A stretch of DNA of 64,000 bases from positions 11,744 to 75,743 of the forward strand of contig CAYVGI010000006.1 of the NCBI GenBank assembly GCA_964451095.1, read 5' to 3'. Position numbers and translations under genes: made by a program. This DNA is from DAOTTY01 sp964451095 (GTDB taxonomy: Bacteria > Chloroflexota > Anaerolineae > Aggregatilineales > Phototrophicaceae). Position 1 is the stretch's first letter, and each line of letters starts with the position of its first letter. The notes below the pieces were generated by a model. It had not been told where the DNA came from and searched no databases. It worked only from the letters and a program-made list of their open reading frames with translations. Below, piece after piece: positions 18,101 to 25,577 of the stretch.

Positions 18101-20036
18101 CACGGCAGATGGCAGTGTGCAACAAACAACCAGTAACGCCACAGTCGTTCGTTTGGCGTCCAGCACATTGCCCTTGCTCAAGCAGGTGCAGCAGGTGTTG
18201 GGCAACTTTGGTATTGCAAGCCGCATATTCCAAAACTGCGGTGAGGCACAAAAGCAAGAGATGCCAGACGGCAAAGGTGGTTACAAGCCGTATCCAACCA
18301 CAGCGCATCATGAATTGCACATTTCCAAATCAAATATCCTGACGTTCCGCGATGAAATTGGCTTCCTTTTGGAATACAAAAACACATCCCTGGCAGAACA
18401 GATTGCTGATGATCCGCAGGGACCCCAGCGTGAGGTCTTTGTTGCAAAGGTTGCGAGCATCACCGAGGATGGTGAAGAAAATGTGTACGACATCACCGAG
18501 CCGATTACGCACAGCATGATTGTTAATGGTTTGGTTACGCACCAATGCGGAGAGCAACCACTTTCTGGCTTCTCCGTCTGTAACCTTGGCGCTGTTAACC
18601 TGTCCAAGTTCTATGATGCACGCTCAAACGATGTGAACTGGGATGAACTGCGCCAAACCGTTCACTATGCCACGCGCTTCCTGGATAACGTCATTGATGT
18701 GACGCCCTACTTCTTCGAGGAGAACCGCGACGTGCAACTGGGCGAGCGCCGCGTGGGGCTGGGCACCATGGGCATCGCAGAGCTAATGGTCAAGCTGGGC
18801 ATCCGCTACGGCAGCGAGGACAGCGTGCAGTTCATCGACAAGCTGTACGGCTTCATCACCCGCGAGGCGTACCGCACATCTGCGCACCTAGCACAGGAAA
18901 AGGGCACGTTCCCGCACTTTGAGGCGGAAAAATTCCTGGAAAGCGGCTTTATGCAGCAGATGGACACGGACATCCGCGAGCTTGTGTCGCAGAACGGAAT
19001 TAGAAACGTGACACTATTAACACAAGCACCTACGGGTACCACAGGAACGATGGTGAACACATCTACGGGCATCGAGCCCTTCTTTAGCTGGGTGTACTAT
19101 CGCAAGAGCCGCCTCGGTTTGCACGAGGAGCAGGTGCCGCTGGTGAAGGAGTACTACGCGCAGAACCCCGGCGCGACCGACCTGCCGGACTACTTCGTGA
19201 CTGCGATGGACTTGGCACCCAAGGAGCATGTGCGGGTGCAGGGCGCGTTCCAGCGCTGGATCGACTCTGCGATTTCCAAGACGTGTAATGTGCCCAACGA
19301 GTACACCGTGGAGCAGGTGGCGGAACTGTACGAGTACATGTACGACCTCGGCTGCAAGGGCGGCACCATCTACCGGGATGGTAGCCGCGATGAGCAGGTG
19401 CTGATGCTGAAGAACGACTACGATGAGGCAGATGCAGCGGAGGAAAAGAGCACGGGCAGCGGTCCGCGCACGATAGAGCCGAAGAAGGCACAGGTTGCTA
19501 CGCCGCACCGCGTTTACCCGCGTCCCAAGCAGCTCACGGGCGTGACGGTGAAGACGCACACACCGTTCGGCACCGCCTACATCACCATGAACAAGGATGA
19601 GTACGGCTACCCGTTCGAGGTGTTTATCACGTCGCCGGGCAAGGCGGGCAGCGACCTACAGGCAGACGCCGAGGGACTGGGACGCATGATCTCGTTGGCG
19701 CTGCGCACCACCGCCCCACAAAATCGCAGCGACATGCTCAAGCTGTTGATCGAGCAGTTGCGCGGTATCGGCGGCACGCGCTCGGTCGGGTTCGGTCCGC
19801 AGCGTGTGACCTCACTGCCGGATGCGGTGAGCCGCGCCCTGGAGGAAACATTCTTCCCGCAGGCACAGGAGCAGCAGCTTGAACTGCCGTTGATGAACAC
19901 GCCCGCAAGTGCCCCCGTCAGCACGGAAGAGGGCACACTAGCTGGCGCAGATATGTGCCCGTCCTGCGGCACGATCTCGCTTATCCGTGCAGAGGGCTGC
20001 CGCAAGTGCCTGACGTGCGGCTACAGCGAGTGCTAG
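15111..20036 (+). CDS. nrdJ: Adenosylcobalamin-dependent (class II) ribonucleotide reductase NrdJ with two inteins
   Basis: NrdJ makes deoxyribonucleotides using a B12-generated thiyl radical. The 1641-residue precursor would splice to about 848 residues, normal for the family. The N-terminus carries the small beta domain typical of this NrdJ type (LQVGDTVIVVVNSDTGQREV). The barrel shows FYNCYVIPAP, MSRGGGVGINISTLR, NPC|GEQPL (radical cysteine), CNLGAVNLSKF and TLLTQAPTGTTGTM. The C-terminus is a Cys-rich ribbon with CPSCG, CRKCLTCGYSEC, which should hold the redox-active cysteines. Intein 1 is residues 220-647, intein 2 is 781-1145. ATG 15111 follows GGAGAGAG. Confidence 0.95.
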   Translation: MVQQHAEQQNALHQLGYKIFLDRYALKDMKRDTLQVGDTVIVVVNSDTGQREVGRVTALNLPEVTIELLDGEVVKRDLEHVDKPLETQPEQMMERVARGVASVETTPDLQDAWQKRFRWLLDGWKFVPGGRILTAAGTNQDLTFYNCYVIPAPTDSREGIIKTLGQMTEIMSRGGGVGINISTLRPRHAYVKGVNGRSSGSVSWGALYSFVTGLIEQGGCFSPDARIATDRGLVRAEELADLIDAGDDVQAQTHKGLRPITARFRNGVKPLYRVTTRRGYSVDITEDHKVAVLSDGKIATMALKYLQPGDEILVLMGQPVGGMPIALSPVDYERSVMSTTLNTDVTLPQVLDEDLAYWLGYAHGDGYVHIGKKVNWQAPKAIKLATADGYPAIRERLVRITRDLFNIEPSLETGDGAVTNVAIHSRLLIEWLSQNDILKAKSDAVRVPEKIFRSPAAVQFAFIAGYFDADGCDRGRKGGYGFDSISREMLEDVQQLLAANGIIASISTQMRSGNWQNIHRLSVTGGSFKRRFAQHIPAQKVGKLTSAKRDMYLTYPVAVWEGLGARSKYRQRIHDGVSERISYGQLQRIRERLVADEQHHTAEQIDDICSTLPDVIASITPLGEREVYDFEVEDVHLLSGNGIYTSNSRRGALMLILNDWHPDVFDFINSKREAGKITNANISVGVSDKLMEAVKADGDWDLMFPDTSDPDYDDLWDGDLETWTAAGRSVIRYKTIKARELWHAIIESAWASAEPGVWFRERSNKMANSWYFNPLIATNPCVTGDTRIYTNKGMIPAEELFNDETEFEAVIDGRFGLENATTPATRVFMTGHKPVFRLQTEEGYTIRATADHRFMTPRGWVELQDLQPGDKVHILNRKGGFGTEGSLEMGRVLGWLVGDGTIKADRAVLSFFGEEKRELAPVFAQYVNELVEPLTEYARSYTGGVVDVGDRDEARVQSERLRTLVADFGLVENKHQVPEVVFRGTEDMQRGFLQALFTADGSVQQTTSNATVVRLASSTLPLLKQVQQVLGNFGIASRIFQNCGEAQKQEMPDGKGGYKPYPTTAHHELHISKSNILTFRDEIGFLLEYKNTSLAEQIADDPQGPQREVFVAKVASITEDGEENVYDITEPITHSMIVNGLVTHQCGEQPLSGFSVCNLGAVNLSKFYDARSNDVNWDELRQTVHYATRFLDNVIDVTPYFFEENRDVQLGERRVGLGTMGIAELMVKLGIRYGSEDSVQFIDKLYGFITREAYRTSAHLAQEKGTFPHFEAEKFLESGFMQQMDTDIRELVSQNGIRNVTLLTQAPTGTTGTMVNTSTGIEPFFSWVYYRKSRLGLHEEQVPLVKEYYAQNPGATDLPDYFVTAMDLAPKEHVRVQGAFQRWIDSAISKTCNVPNEYTVEQVAELYEYMYDLGCKGGTIYRDGSRDEQVLMLKNDYDEADAAEEKSTGSGPRTIEPKKAQVATPHRVYPRPKQLTGVTVKTHTPFGTAYITMNKDEYGYPFEVFITSPGKAGSDLQADAEGLGRMISLALRTTAPQNRSDMLKLLIEQLRGIGGTRSVGFGPQRVTSLPDAVSRALEETFFPQAQEQQLELPLMNTPASAPVSTEEGTLAGADMCPSCGTISLIRAEGCRKCLTCGYSEC
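15768..17051 (+). other. Intein 1 in NrdJ (428 aa, LAGLIDADG homing endonuclease)
   Basis: This in-frame insertion interrupts the extein sequence EQGG|SRRGA. It begins with Cys (CFSPDARIATDRG, block A), has block B with the TxxH motif (DITEDHKVAV), two dodecapeptide motifs of a homing endonuclease (LAYWLGYAHGDGYV and FIAGYFDADGC) and a block F/G end (VYDFEVEDVHLLSGNGIYTSN). The +1 extein residue is Ser. The usual penultimate His is replaced by Ser (TSN), a deviation tolerated by some inteins. Boundaries come from alignment in my head of the class II reductase motif GGxRRGA. Confidence 0.9.
17451..18545 (+). other. Intein 2 in NrdJ (365 aa, at the radical cysteine)
   Basis: This insertion splits NP|CGEQPL so that the +1 splicing nucleophile is the cysteine expected to carry the thiyl radical. 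Block A is CVTGDTRIYTNKG, block B ATADHRFMTPRGW (TxxH), and dodecapeptides VLGWLVGDGTI and FLQALFTADGSV indicate a LAGLIDADG-type endonuclease. The C-terminal block ends SMIVNGLVTHQ, giving His-Gln instead of His-Asn; terminal Gln is known in a minority of inteins. Until it is excised the enzyme cannot be active. Confidence 0.9.
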
Positions 20037-20105
20037 ATCGCACATTCGTCGTTGCGTGTTGATTTGAGACATACGACGAAACGCTAAACGTCATAGGCGA
20101 TTTCG

Positions 20106-20143
20106 AAAGGGGGTTGTGCAACATTTCGTTGCACTGCCCCTTT
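20106..20143 (+). terminator. Hairpin downstream of nrdJ
   Basis: Arms 20106-20122 and 20128-20143 pair as AAAGGGG...GTGCAAC with GTTGCAC...CCCCTTT, with a small internal mismatch and a 5-nt loop. There is no long T-run, so it may stabilise the 3' end or act with the terminator at 20270. Confidence 0.55.
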
Positions 20144-20269
20144 ATTGCAAACACCCTACAGATGCCATATGTGTACAGAAGCGCATGGTCGGCTAAGTAG
20201 CGCAGGATGGTTTCTGGCAGGGTGCTAAACAACTCATTTTGAAGATCAGGGTTCTGTACTGTAAAACAC

Positions 20270-20296
20270 AAAAGCCAACACGACTGTTGGCTTTTT
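20270..20296. terminator. Bidirectional intrinsic terminator between nrdJ and gltX-tRNA-Gln
   Basis: An 11-bp perfect stem AAAAGCCAACA / TGTTGGCTTTT with loop CGAC has T-runs on both strands (TTTTT on +, TTTTGTGTTTT on -). It therefore can end nrdJ transcripts on + and gltX-tRNA-Gln transcripts on -. Confidence 0.85.
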
Positions 20297-20309
20297 GCTG
20301 TATCTGTTG

Positions 20310-20381
20310 CTGGGAGACCAGGACTCGAACCTAGACTAACGGAACCAGAATCCGCTGTTCTGCCGATTAAACTATCTCCCA
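20310..20381 (-). tRNA. tRNA-Gln (anticodon CTG)
   Basis: Read on the minus strand, a 7-bp acceptor stem TGGGAGA/TCTCCCA, a D arm GTTTAATCGGCAGAAC, an anticodon arm GCGGA-TTCTGGT-TCCGT (anticodon CUG) and a T arm CTAGG-TTCGAGT-CCTGG fold into a complete cloverleaf. The 3' CCA is not encoded; the discriminator is G. The first base pair is U1-A72, the pair used by GatCAB to recognise tRNA-Gln. It lies 36 bp downstream of gltX in the same direction. Confidence 0.95.
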
Positions 20382-20417
20382 AGGGTGCCCAAATCATATA
20401 ATGGGCATTTTGCCATT

Positions 20418-21938
20418 TCAAGCCTCATTTTCCGGCATCTCGGCAGCTGCCTCGCGCAGAATGTCCAGCGAGAGCTGGATGCGCCGCAGCGTTTCGTCCT
20501 TGCCCAGTGCAGCGAATGTGTCGAACAGGGGCGGCGCGATTTTTTGTGCACTGGTTGCCACACGCAGCGTGCCGAACAACTGCCCTACCTTGTAGCCGTG
20601 CTCCTTTGCGAGATCGCGCATGGGCTGTTCCATTGCTGTCGGGTCGTTGAAGTCCATATCCTTCAGGGTATCGTAGGCAACTTGCAGCGCCTTGTATGTG
20701 CTGGCGGCGTCCATTTTCTTCTGGATGTGCTCATCCACGGGTGCAGGCTCAAACGAATCCTTAAACACGAAGCCAGCAATATCTGGGAAGTCGTTTAGCG
20801 TTTCGATGCGCGTCTGAATCGCCGGGACGATGATCTTGAGCTTAGCCTCGTCGATGGGCAGTTCTTCACGCTCCATGATGGGGCGCAGCATTTCGGTCAA
20901 CGCTTCGGTGCTGGTCTTCTCCCGGATGTAGATGCCGTTGTACCAGCGCAGCTTATCCGCTGGGAAGGCGCTGTTTGCCTCGTTGATGCGTGTGCCGTCA
21001 AAACGCTCGATTGCCTCCTGTGCAGTGAACACCTCGCGCTCCTCGCCGAACGTCCAGCCGATGTTCGTCAGGAAGTTCATCATTGCGTCTGGCAAAAAGC
21101 CGAGTTCGGCGTAGCGGTGCACCAGCACCGGGATGATATTGCCCTTGTCGTCCTGGAGTTCGCGCTTGCTCATCTTGCCCTTGCCGTTGGGGTTTAGCAG
21201 CACGGGCAGGTGGGCAATAGCAGGCATCTCCCAGCCGAACGCCTCGTAAAGCTGCTTGTGCACGGGCGCAGACGCAATCCACTCGTTGGCACGCATGATG
21301 TGCGAGATCTGCATAAAGTGGTCGTCTACCACGTTTGCCAGGTGATACGTGGGGTAGCCATCGGACTTGAGCAGCACAAGGTCGTTGAGGGTGCTGTTAT
21401 CGAACTCGATTTTGCCGCGAATCATGTCCTCGACGGCGGTTTTGCCCTCCAGCGGCATTTTGAAGCGAATCACCTCCGGGCGACCTTCTGCCTTCAGGCG
21501 TGCACGTTCCTCGTCAGTGAGGTTGCGGTGGCGGCGGTCGTAGCCGGGCGGCTCCTTGCGGCGCTTCTTCTCTTCGTTGAGCTGCGCCAGTTCTTCCGAC
21601 GTGGTGTAGTCGTAGTATGCCTTATCGTTTTCCACCAGCCACGTCGCCCACTGCTGGTACAGGTCTAGCCGCTCGGACTGGCGATAGGGCGCGAAGTCGC
21701 CGCCATCACGGGGGCTTTCGTCAATGTCCAGCCCCAGCCAGTCCAGGGCGCTGTAGATCAGGTCTTCCGCTTCGGCGTTGTAACGGCTCTGGTCGGTGTC
21801 TTCAATGCGCAGGATAAACGCGCCGTCGTGGTGCCGTGCAAACAGCCAGTTGAAAACCGCCGTCCGCAGCCCACCAATGTGCATCGGTCCGGTGGGGCTG
21901 GGGGCAAAGCGCACGCGCACAGGGGTTTTTTCAGTCAC
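20418..21938 (-). CDS. gltX: Glutamyl-tRNA synthetase GltX
   Basis: GltX charges tRNA-Glu, and in bacteria without GlnRS it also misacylates tRNA-Gln. Class I motifs are present: RFAPSPTGPMHIGGLRTA (HIGH variant), LRIEDTDQSRY, GYPTYHLANVVDDHFM and GKMSKRE (KMSKS variant). The C-terminal anticodon-binding helical domain runs from about residue 330 to 506. The length is normal. The tRNA-Gln gene directly behind it suggests a non-discriminating enzyme, but this cannot be decided from sequence by eye. Confidence 0.96.
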   Translation of the reverse strand: MTEKTPVRVRFAPSPTGPMHIGGLRTAVFNWLFARHHDGAFILRIEDTDQSRYNAEAEDLIYSALDWLGLDIDESPRDGGDFAPYRQSERLDLYQQWATWLVENDKAYYDYTTSEELAQLNEEKKRRKEPPGYDRRHRNLTDEERARLKAEGRPEVIRFKMPLEGKTAVEDMIRGKIEFDNSTLNDLVLLKSDGYPTYHLANVVDDHFMQISHIMRANEWIASAPVHKQLYEAFGWEMPAIAHLPVLLNPNGKGKMSKRELQDDKGNIIPVLVHRYAELGFLPDAMMNFLTNIGWTFGEEREVFTAQEAIERFDGTRINEANSAFPADKLRWYNGIYIREKTSTEALTEMLRPIMEREELPIDEAKLKIIVPAIQTRIETLNDFPDIAGFVFKDSFEPAPVDEHIQKKMDAASTYKALQVAYDTLKDMDFNDPTAMEQPMRDLAKEHGYKVGQLFGTLRVATSAQKIAPPLFDTFAALGKDETLRRIQLSLDILREAAAEMPENEA

Positions 21939-22051
21939 AGGGATAATCTCCAGGGGTTTTGTGTTACCACAATAGTCAAAGTGTAGCGTAACGATGATGG
22001 CTCACAAGGGTTCATCGGGTGCTGCTCATCAAACACTAGCGTATATGGCGG

Positions 22052-23167
22052 CTATTCCAGTCGCCGTCGCCGCACGATCACGCTTTGTGCCAACCCCACC
22101 CCCGCCATGGTGCTCAGCAGCGCCGTACCACCAGAACTGATAAATGGCAGGGTCAGCCCCGTCACGGGCAGCAAGTTCAAGTTCATACCAATAGACACCA
22201 TCGTCTGGAAGAAGATCATGCCTGCCACGCCATAGCAAATCATCGCACCTAGCGGGTCAATTGCCGTGCGTGCGCCGCGCAAAATCCGCGTGATAACCAG
22301 CCCAATGCCGCCCATCACCGCCATGCTGCCCACAAAACCGAACTCCTCCGCCACCTGGCTAAAGATGAAGTCTGTGTGGCGCACACGCAGGAAACGAAGC
22401 TGCCCCTGGGTGCCATTGGCGTAGCCGCGCCCGGTTAGCCCGCCGTTGCCAATGCTGATGATCGCCTGCCGGATGTTGTAGTAGTCGTCATCGTCGGCGG
22501 CGCACGTCTGCACGGAGCAGCGCACAAATGTGGTGATGCGAGCACGTTGATAGGGTTCCATTTGCGTCCACAGCACAGGCGCCCCCACGATACCGATAGA
22601 CATGCCGAGCATAATGTGCTTAATGCGCAGCCCCGCGCCCCACACCATCACCGCCCAGATGACCACAAACACAATCGTCGTGCCCAGGTCTGGCTGGACG
22701 AAGATGAGTCCAATGGGCAGCATAACGTGCGCCAGCGACTTGAGCAGCGTGGCGAGGCTGTCCATCTTCTGGTAGTTGGTTGCCAGGTAGTGCCCCAGCG
22801 TGATGATAATGATGATTTTGCCGATTTCCGACGGCTGGATGAGGATGCCCAGGTTCAGCCAGCGGCGTGCGCCTGCGTCCCCCACAACGCCAAACGGGGG
22901 GACCAGCGCCAAAAGCCCCACCATCAGCAGGTACAGCCACATGTGCAGCCCGCCCAGCAGCCGATAGTCAATGAGTGTGAGCACAAAAATGAGCACTAGC
23001 CCGATGACGGCGTAGCGAATTTGGTCTGGCACGCGGTTGATGAGCGTGGGGTCAACAGCATCTAGCGTGGCGCTGCGGATCATCAGCACACCAAATACCA
23101 CCAGCAGTATGGTGGTGCCAAACAGCAGGTAGTCAAAGCGCTGCCAGATATTTCGATTGATATTCAT
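22052..23167 (-). CDS. rodA: Rod-shape SEDS glycosyltransferase RodA
   Basis: RodA polymerises glycan for cell elongation, paired with PBP2 (mrdA, upstream in the same operon). About ten TM segments and the SEDS motifs GARRWLNLGILIQPSEIGKI, FVQPDLGTTI, GLTGRGYANGTQGQLRFLRVRHTDFIFSQVAEEFG and LPVTGLTLPFISSGGTALL are visible. The start ATG at 23167 gives a short cytoplasmic N-terminus; a TTG eight codons upstream is less likely. A short acidic-Cys loop (about CSVQTCAADDDD) in the large periplasmic loop is unusual. It ends the min/mre operon. Confidence 0.94.
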   Translation of the reverse strand: MNINRNIWQRFDYLLFGTTILLVVFGVLMIRSATLDAVDPTLINRVPDQIRYAVIGLVLIFVLTLIDYRLLGGLHMWLYLLMVGLLALVPPFGVVGDAGARRWLNLGILIQPSEIGKIIIIITLGHYLATNYQKMDSLATLLKSLAHVMLPIGLIFVQPDLGTTIVFVVIWAVMVWGAGLRIKHIMLGMSIGIVGAPVLWTQMEPYQRARITTFVRCSVQTCAADDDDYYNIRQAIISIGNGGLTGRGYANGTQGQLRFLRVRHTDFIFSQVAEEFGFVGSMAVMGGIGLVITRILRGARTAIDPLGAMICYGVAGMIFFQTMVSIGMNLNLLPVTGLTLPFISSGGTALLSTMAGVGLAQSVIVRRRRLE

Positions 23168-23245
23168 CGTGGGCACACCGTGTGTCAGCAATCAAGACAG
23201 GGCGATATTGTATTGCCCCGCGCCGAGAATGAAACCCTTGTGTGC

Positions 23246-23920
23246 CTAGTCGTCGGATGAATCGCCTGTATCGCTGTCGTTGCTGTCGGGTGTGTTATCT
23301 GTACTGCCGGCGTTGCTGGCGTGCGACGCGGAGGGGCGGGTTTCGAAGTCCGCTTCTTCGTCTTCTTCCGCTTCTCCTGCTTCTCCTGCTTCTTCCGCTT
23401 TTTCCGTTGGCTCTGCATTAGCCTTGTCTGCTATAGGGGCAGATGTCGCCGCGTCCGGTGTTTTGCGTGCTTCCACCGCTTGCTCGCCGTCTTCTTCGTT
23501 GTCCGCGTTCACCTGCTCAGGCTCAGCGGTGGCGTGGCGAGCGGCGTCGTTTAGCGGGGTTGCCTCGGCGGGGGGTGCCGCCTCTGCCGCCGTAGATGTT
23601 GCGGATGTGCCGTCGGTGCTGCCCGGCGCGGTGGGCTTGGTTTTTTCCGTCATTTCGTTGGGCGGGCGGAAGGGAATCTCTGCCAGCAGCACGCCGTTAC
23701 GCTCACGGTTTTGCAGCGCGAAGTCGACGTTATCCATATCTACATTCACATACTTAGAGATAACCTCGATGATCTCCTGCTGCATCTGCTGCATCTGGTC
23801 GGACGGGATGTTGATACGGTCTTGCACCAGCACCAGTTGCAGGCGGTCTTTTGCCATCTTGCCGCTTTTGCCGCTCGCTTTGTCGCCCTTGCCAAACAGC
23901 CAACCAAACAAACCTGCCAT
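23246..23920 (-). CDS. minE: Cell division topological specificity factor MinE with long acidic C-terminal extension
   Basis: MinE drives MinD release from the membrane. The N-terminus (AGLFGWLFGKG) can form an amphipathic membrane helix; residues about 24-90 contain the canonical block DRLQLVLVQDRINIPSDQM, the EIIEVISKYVNVD strand and dimerisation part (VDFALQNRERNGVLLAEIPF). Beyond residue 90 comes a tail of about 135 residues, very rich in Glu, Ala, Asp, Thr and Ser and predicted disordered; normal MinE is about 85-90 residues. Start at 23920 has AAAGGG 7 bp upstream; ATG 23923 is an alternative. Confidence 0.88.
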   Translation of the reverse strand: MAGLFGWLFGKGDKASGKSGKMAKDRLQLVLVQDRINIPSDQMQQMQQEIIEVISKYVNVDMDNVDFALQNRERNGVLLAEIPFRPPNEMTEKTKPTAPGSTDGTSATSTAAEAAPPAEATPLNDAARHATAEPEQVNADNEEDGEQAVEARKTPDAATSAPIADKANAEPTEKAEEAGEAGEAEEDEEADFETRPSASHASNAGSTDNTPDSNDSDTGDSSDD

Positions 23921-23949
23921 CATCAATCCCTTTCACACCTGCACACCAA

Positions 23950-24744
23950 TTAGCCGCCAAAGAAACGCGATAACCGCTTAAGGAACCCACCCTGGTCTTC
24001 GATAGACATGAATGCAACCTCTTCCCCCACGAGCCGTCGCGCAATGTTGCGAAAGGCAACCCCCGCCCTGGCGTTCTCGTTGAGCGTGACCGGAATACCG
24101 CTGTTGGACGCGGTGACGACGTTTTCGTCCTCTGGCACGATGCCGATAATCTTGATGGCGAGAATGTCTGTGATGTCCGTCGGGGAGAGCATTTCGCCCT
24201 TGCGCACCATGTCCGCGCGGATGCGGTTAATAATGAGCTTGCCGGGTGCCTTTTCTTCCGCCTCTAGCAAGCCGATGATGCGGTCAGCGTCCCGCACGGC
24301 AGACACTTCCGGGTTCGTCACGATGAGGATTTCGTCTGCTGGGGCGACGGCGTTACGGTAGCCGCGCTCGATACCTGCGGGCGAGTCGATCAGGATAAAG
24401 TCGTGCTCCGGGCGCAGTTCGTTGCACAGGCGCACCATATCCGACGGACTGACGGAGTTTTTGTCCCGTGTTTGCGCGGCAGGGATGAGGTACAGGTTTG
24501 GGAACTTTTTGTGCTTAATCATCGCCTGGCGCAGCTTACAGCGCCCCTCAACCACATCCACTAAGTCATAGACGATGCGGTTTTCCAGCCCCATCACCAC
24601 GTCCAGGTTGCGCAGCCCAATGTCCGCGTCGATAACGACAACTTTTTTACCAATCCGCGCCAGTGCAACGCCGACGTTGGCAGTGGTTGTTGTTTTGCCT
24701 ACCCCGCCCTTGCCAGACGTGATGGTTACAACGGTAGCCGCCAT
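23950..24744 (-). CDS. minD: Septum site-determining ATPase MinD
   Basis: MinD is the membrane-cycling P-loop ATPase that recruits MinC and is stimulated by MinE. The deviant Walker A KGGVGKT (residues 12-18), VIDADIGLRNLDVVMGLE, the DFILIDSPAGIERG Walker B region and the C-terminal amphipathic membrane-targeting sequence GGFLKRLSRFFGG are all present. At 264 residues it is of normal size. minE follows within 30 bp. Confidence 0.97.
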   Translation of the reverse strand: MAATVVTITSGKGGVGKTTTTANVGVALARIGKKVVVIDADIGLRNLDVVMGLENRIVYDLVDVVEGRCKLRQAMIKHKKFPNLYLIPAAQTRDKNSVSPSDMVRLCNELRPEHDFILIDSPAGIERGYRNAVAPADEILIVTNPEVSAVRDADRIIGLLEAEEKAPGKLIINRIRADMVRKGEMLSPTDITDILAIKIIGIVPEDENVVTASNSGIPVTLNENARAGVAFRNIARRLVGEEVAFMSIEDQGGFLKRLSRFFGG

Positions 24745-24767
24745 GCTTGTCTATCCTCTCTGGTGAA

Positions 24768-25457
24768 CTATCGCCAAGATTCGACCACGATTTGCCCGTC
24801 CCGGACGAGCGCCATTTCCGGTTGGGGTTTGCGGCGGTTGTCCTCCGGGGAGGTGACAATGTGCCCGGCAATCCGCAGTTGGGTAGGGGACATGTCCAGC
24901 GCACATACGACCGCCGTCTCGTCGCCCTCCGTCCCCGCATGGACGGTGCCCCGCAGCCGCCCCCACACGATCACATCGCCCACGGCAATCACCTGCGCCC
25001 CCGGGTTGATGTCCCCTACAATCACGACGTGCCCGGTGCTTTGCACGCGCTGCCCGCTGCGCAAGGTGCGCTTGACCACCATCCCGGCTGCGACGGGTTC
25101 TGCCGTTGCCTGCTGGGATGCGGGCGCGGCGGCGTTTTTGGTGGGCACGGTGTTGGCAACATTCGTCTTTAAGTCCAGCGTGTGTGCCGCCTCGATGGTG
25201 GTTTCGCTCTCGCTCATGACAGACCAGATGACCATACCGCGTCGGTCTAGCAGTGCCTTGAGCGAGGTAAGCTCGTGGCGGGGCACCGGGCGCTCCCCCA
25301 GGCTAAGCGTGACGTTGGCACCCGCGTAGAACTTGCTGCGCTCGTCGATTTGCCGGGCGAGTTCTTCCGTCAGGCGCAGCCACTCCTCGCCCTGGTCTAG
25401 CTCCACCAGGATGCCATTTTTGATGCCCTTAATTGTCACGCCGAGTTTGTCGTTCAT
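24768..25457 (-). CDS. minC: Septum formation inhibitor MinC
   Basis: MinC blocks Z-ring formation away from midcell. The N-terminal FtsZ-interacting domain (about 1-95) is followed by a variable linker rich in Ala/Pro and the C-terminal beta-helix domain (about 130-229), recognisable by LRSGQRVQSTGHVVIVGDINPGAQVIAVGDVIVWGRLRGTVHAG. That is the strongest match. It lies 23 bp upstream of minD. A 120-bp gap separates it from the membrane gene above, so it may have its own promoter. Confidence 0.94.
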   Translation of the reverse strand: MNDKLGVTIKGIKNGILVELDQGEEWLRLTEELARQIDERSKFYAGANVTLSLGERPVPRHELTSLKALLDRRGMVIWSVMSESETTIEAAHTLDLKTNVANTVPTKNAAAPASQQATAEPVAAGMVVKRTLRSGQRVQSTGHVVIVGDINPGAQVIAVGDVIVWGRLRGTVHAGTEGDETAVVCALDMSPTQLRIAGHIVTSPEDNRRKPQPEMALVRDGQIVVESWR

Positions 25458-25577
25458 AGTCGAATTACCAAATGATGCCCGTCAGCAAACGTGCCCTGTG
25501 CACACGATGACCTAAATATACGCTACTTTGGCAGTACCTGCCACGCAATCGGGCGGGTGTTTGGCGCGTGGCAGGTG

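Noticed and set aside
23280..23981. Open frames on the plus strand opposite minE
   Set aside because: They mirror the repetitive Glu/Ala codons of minE, have no ribosome-binding site and show Ser/Ala-rich low-complexity sequence only.
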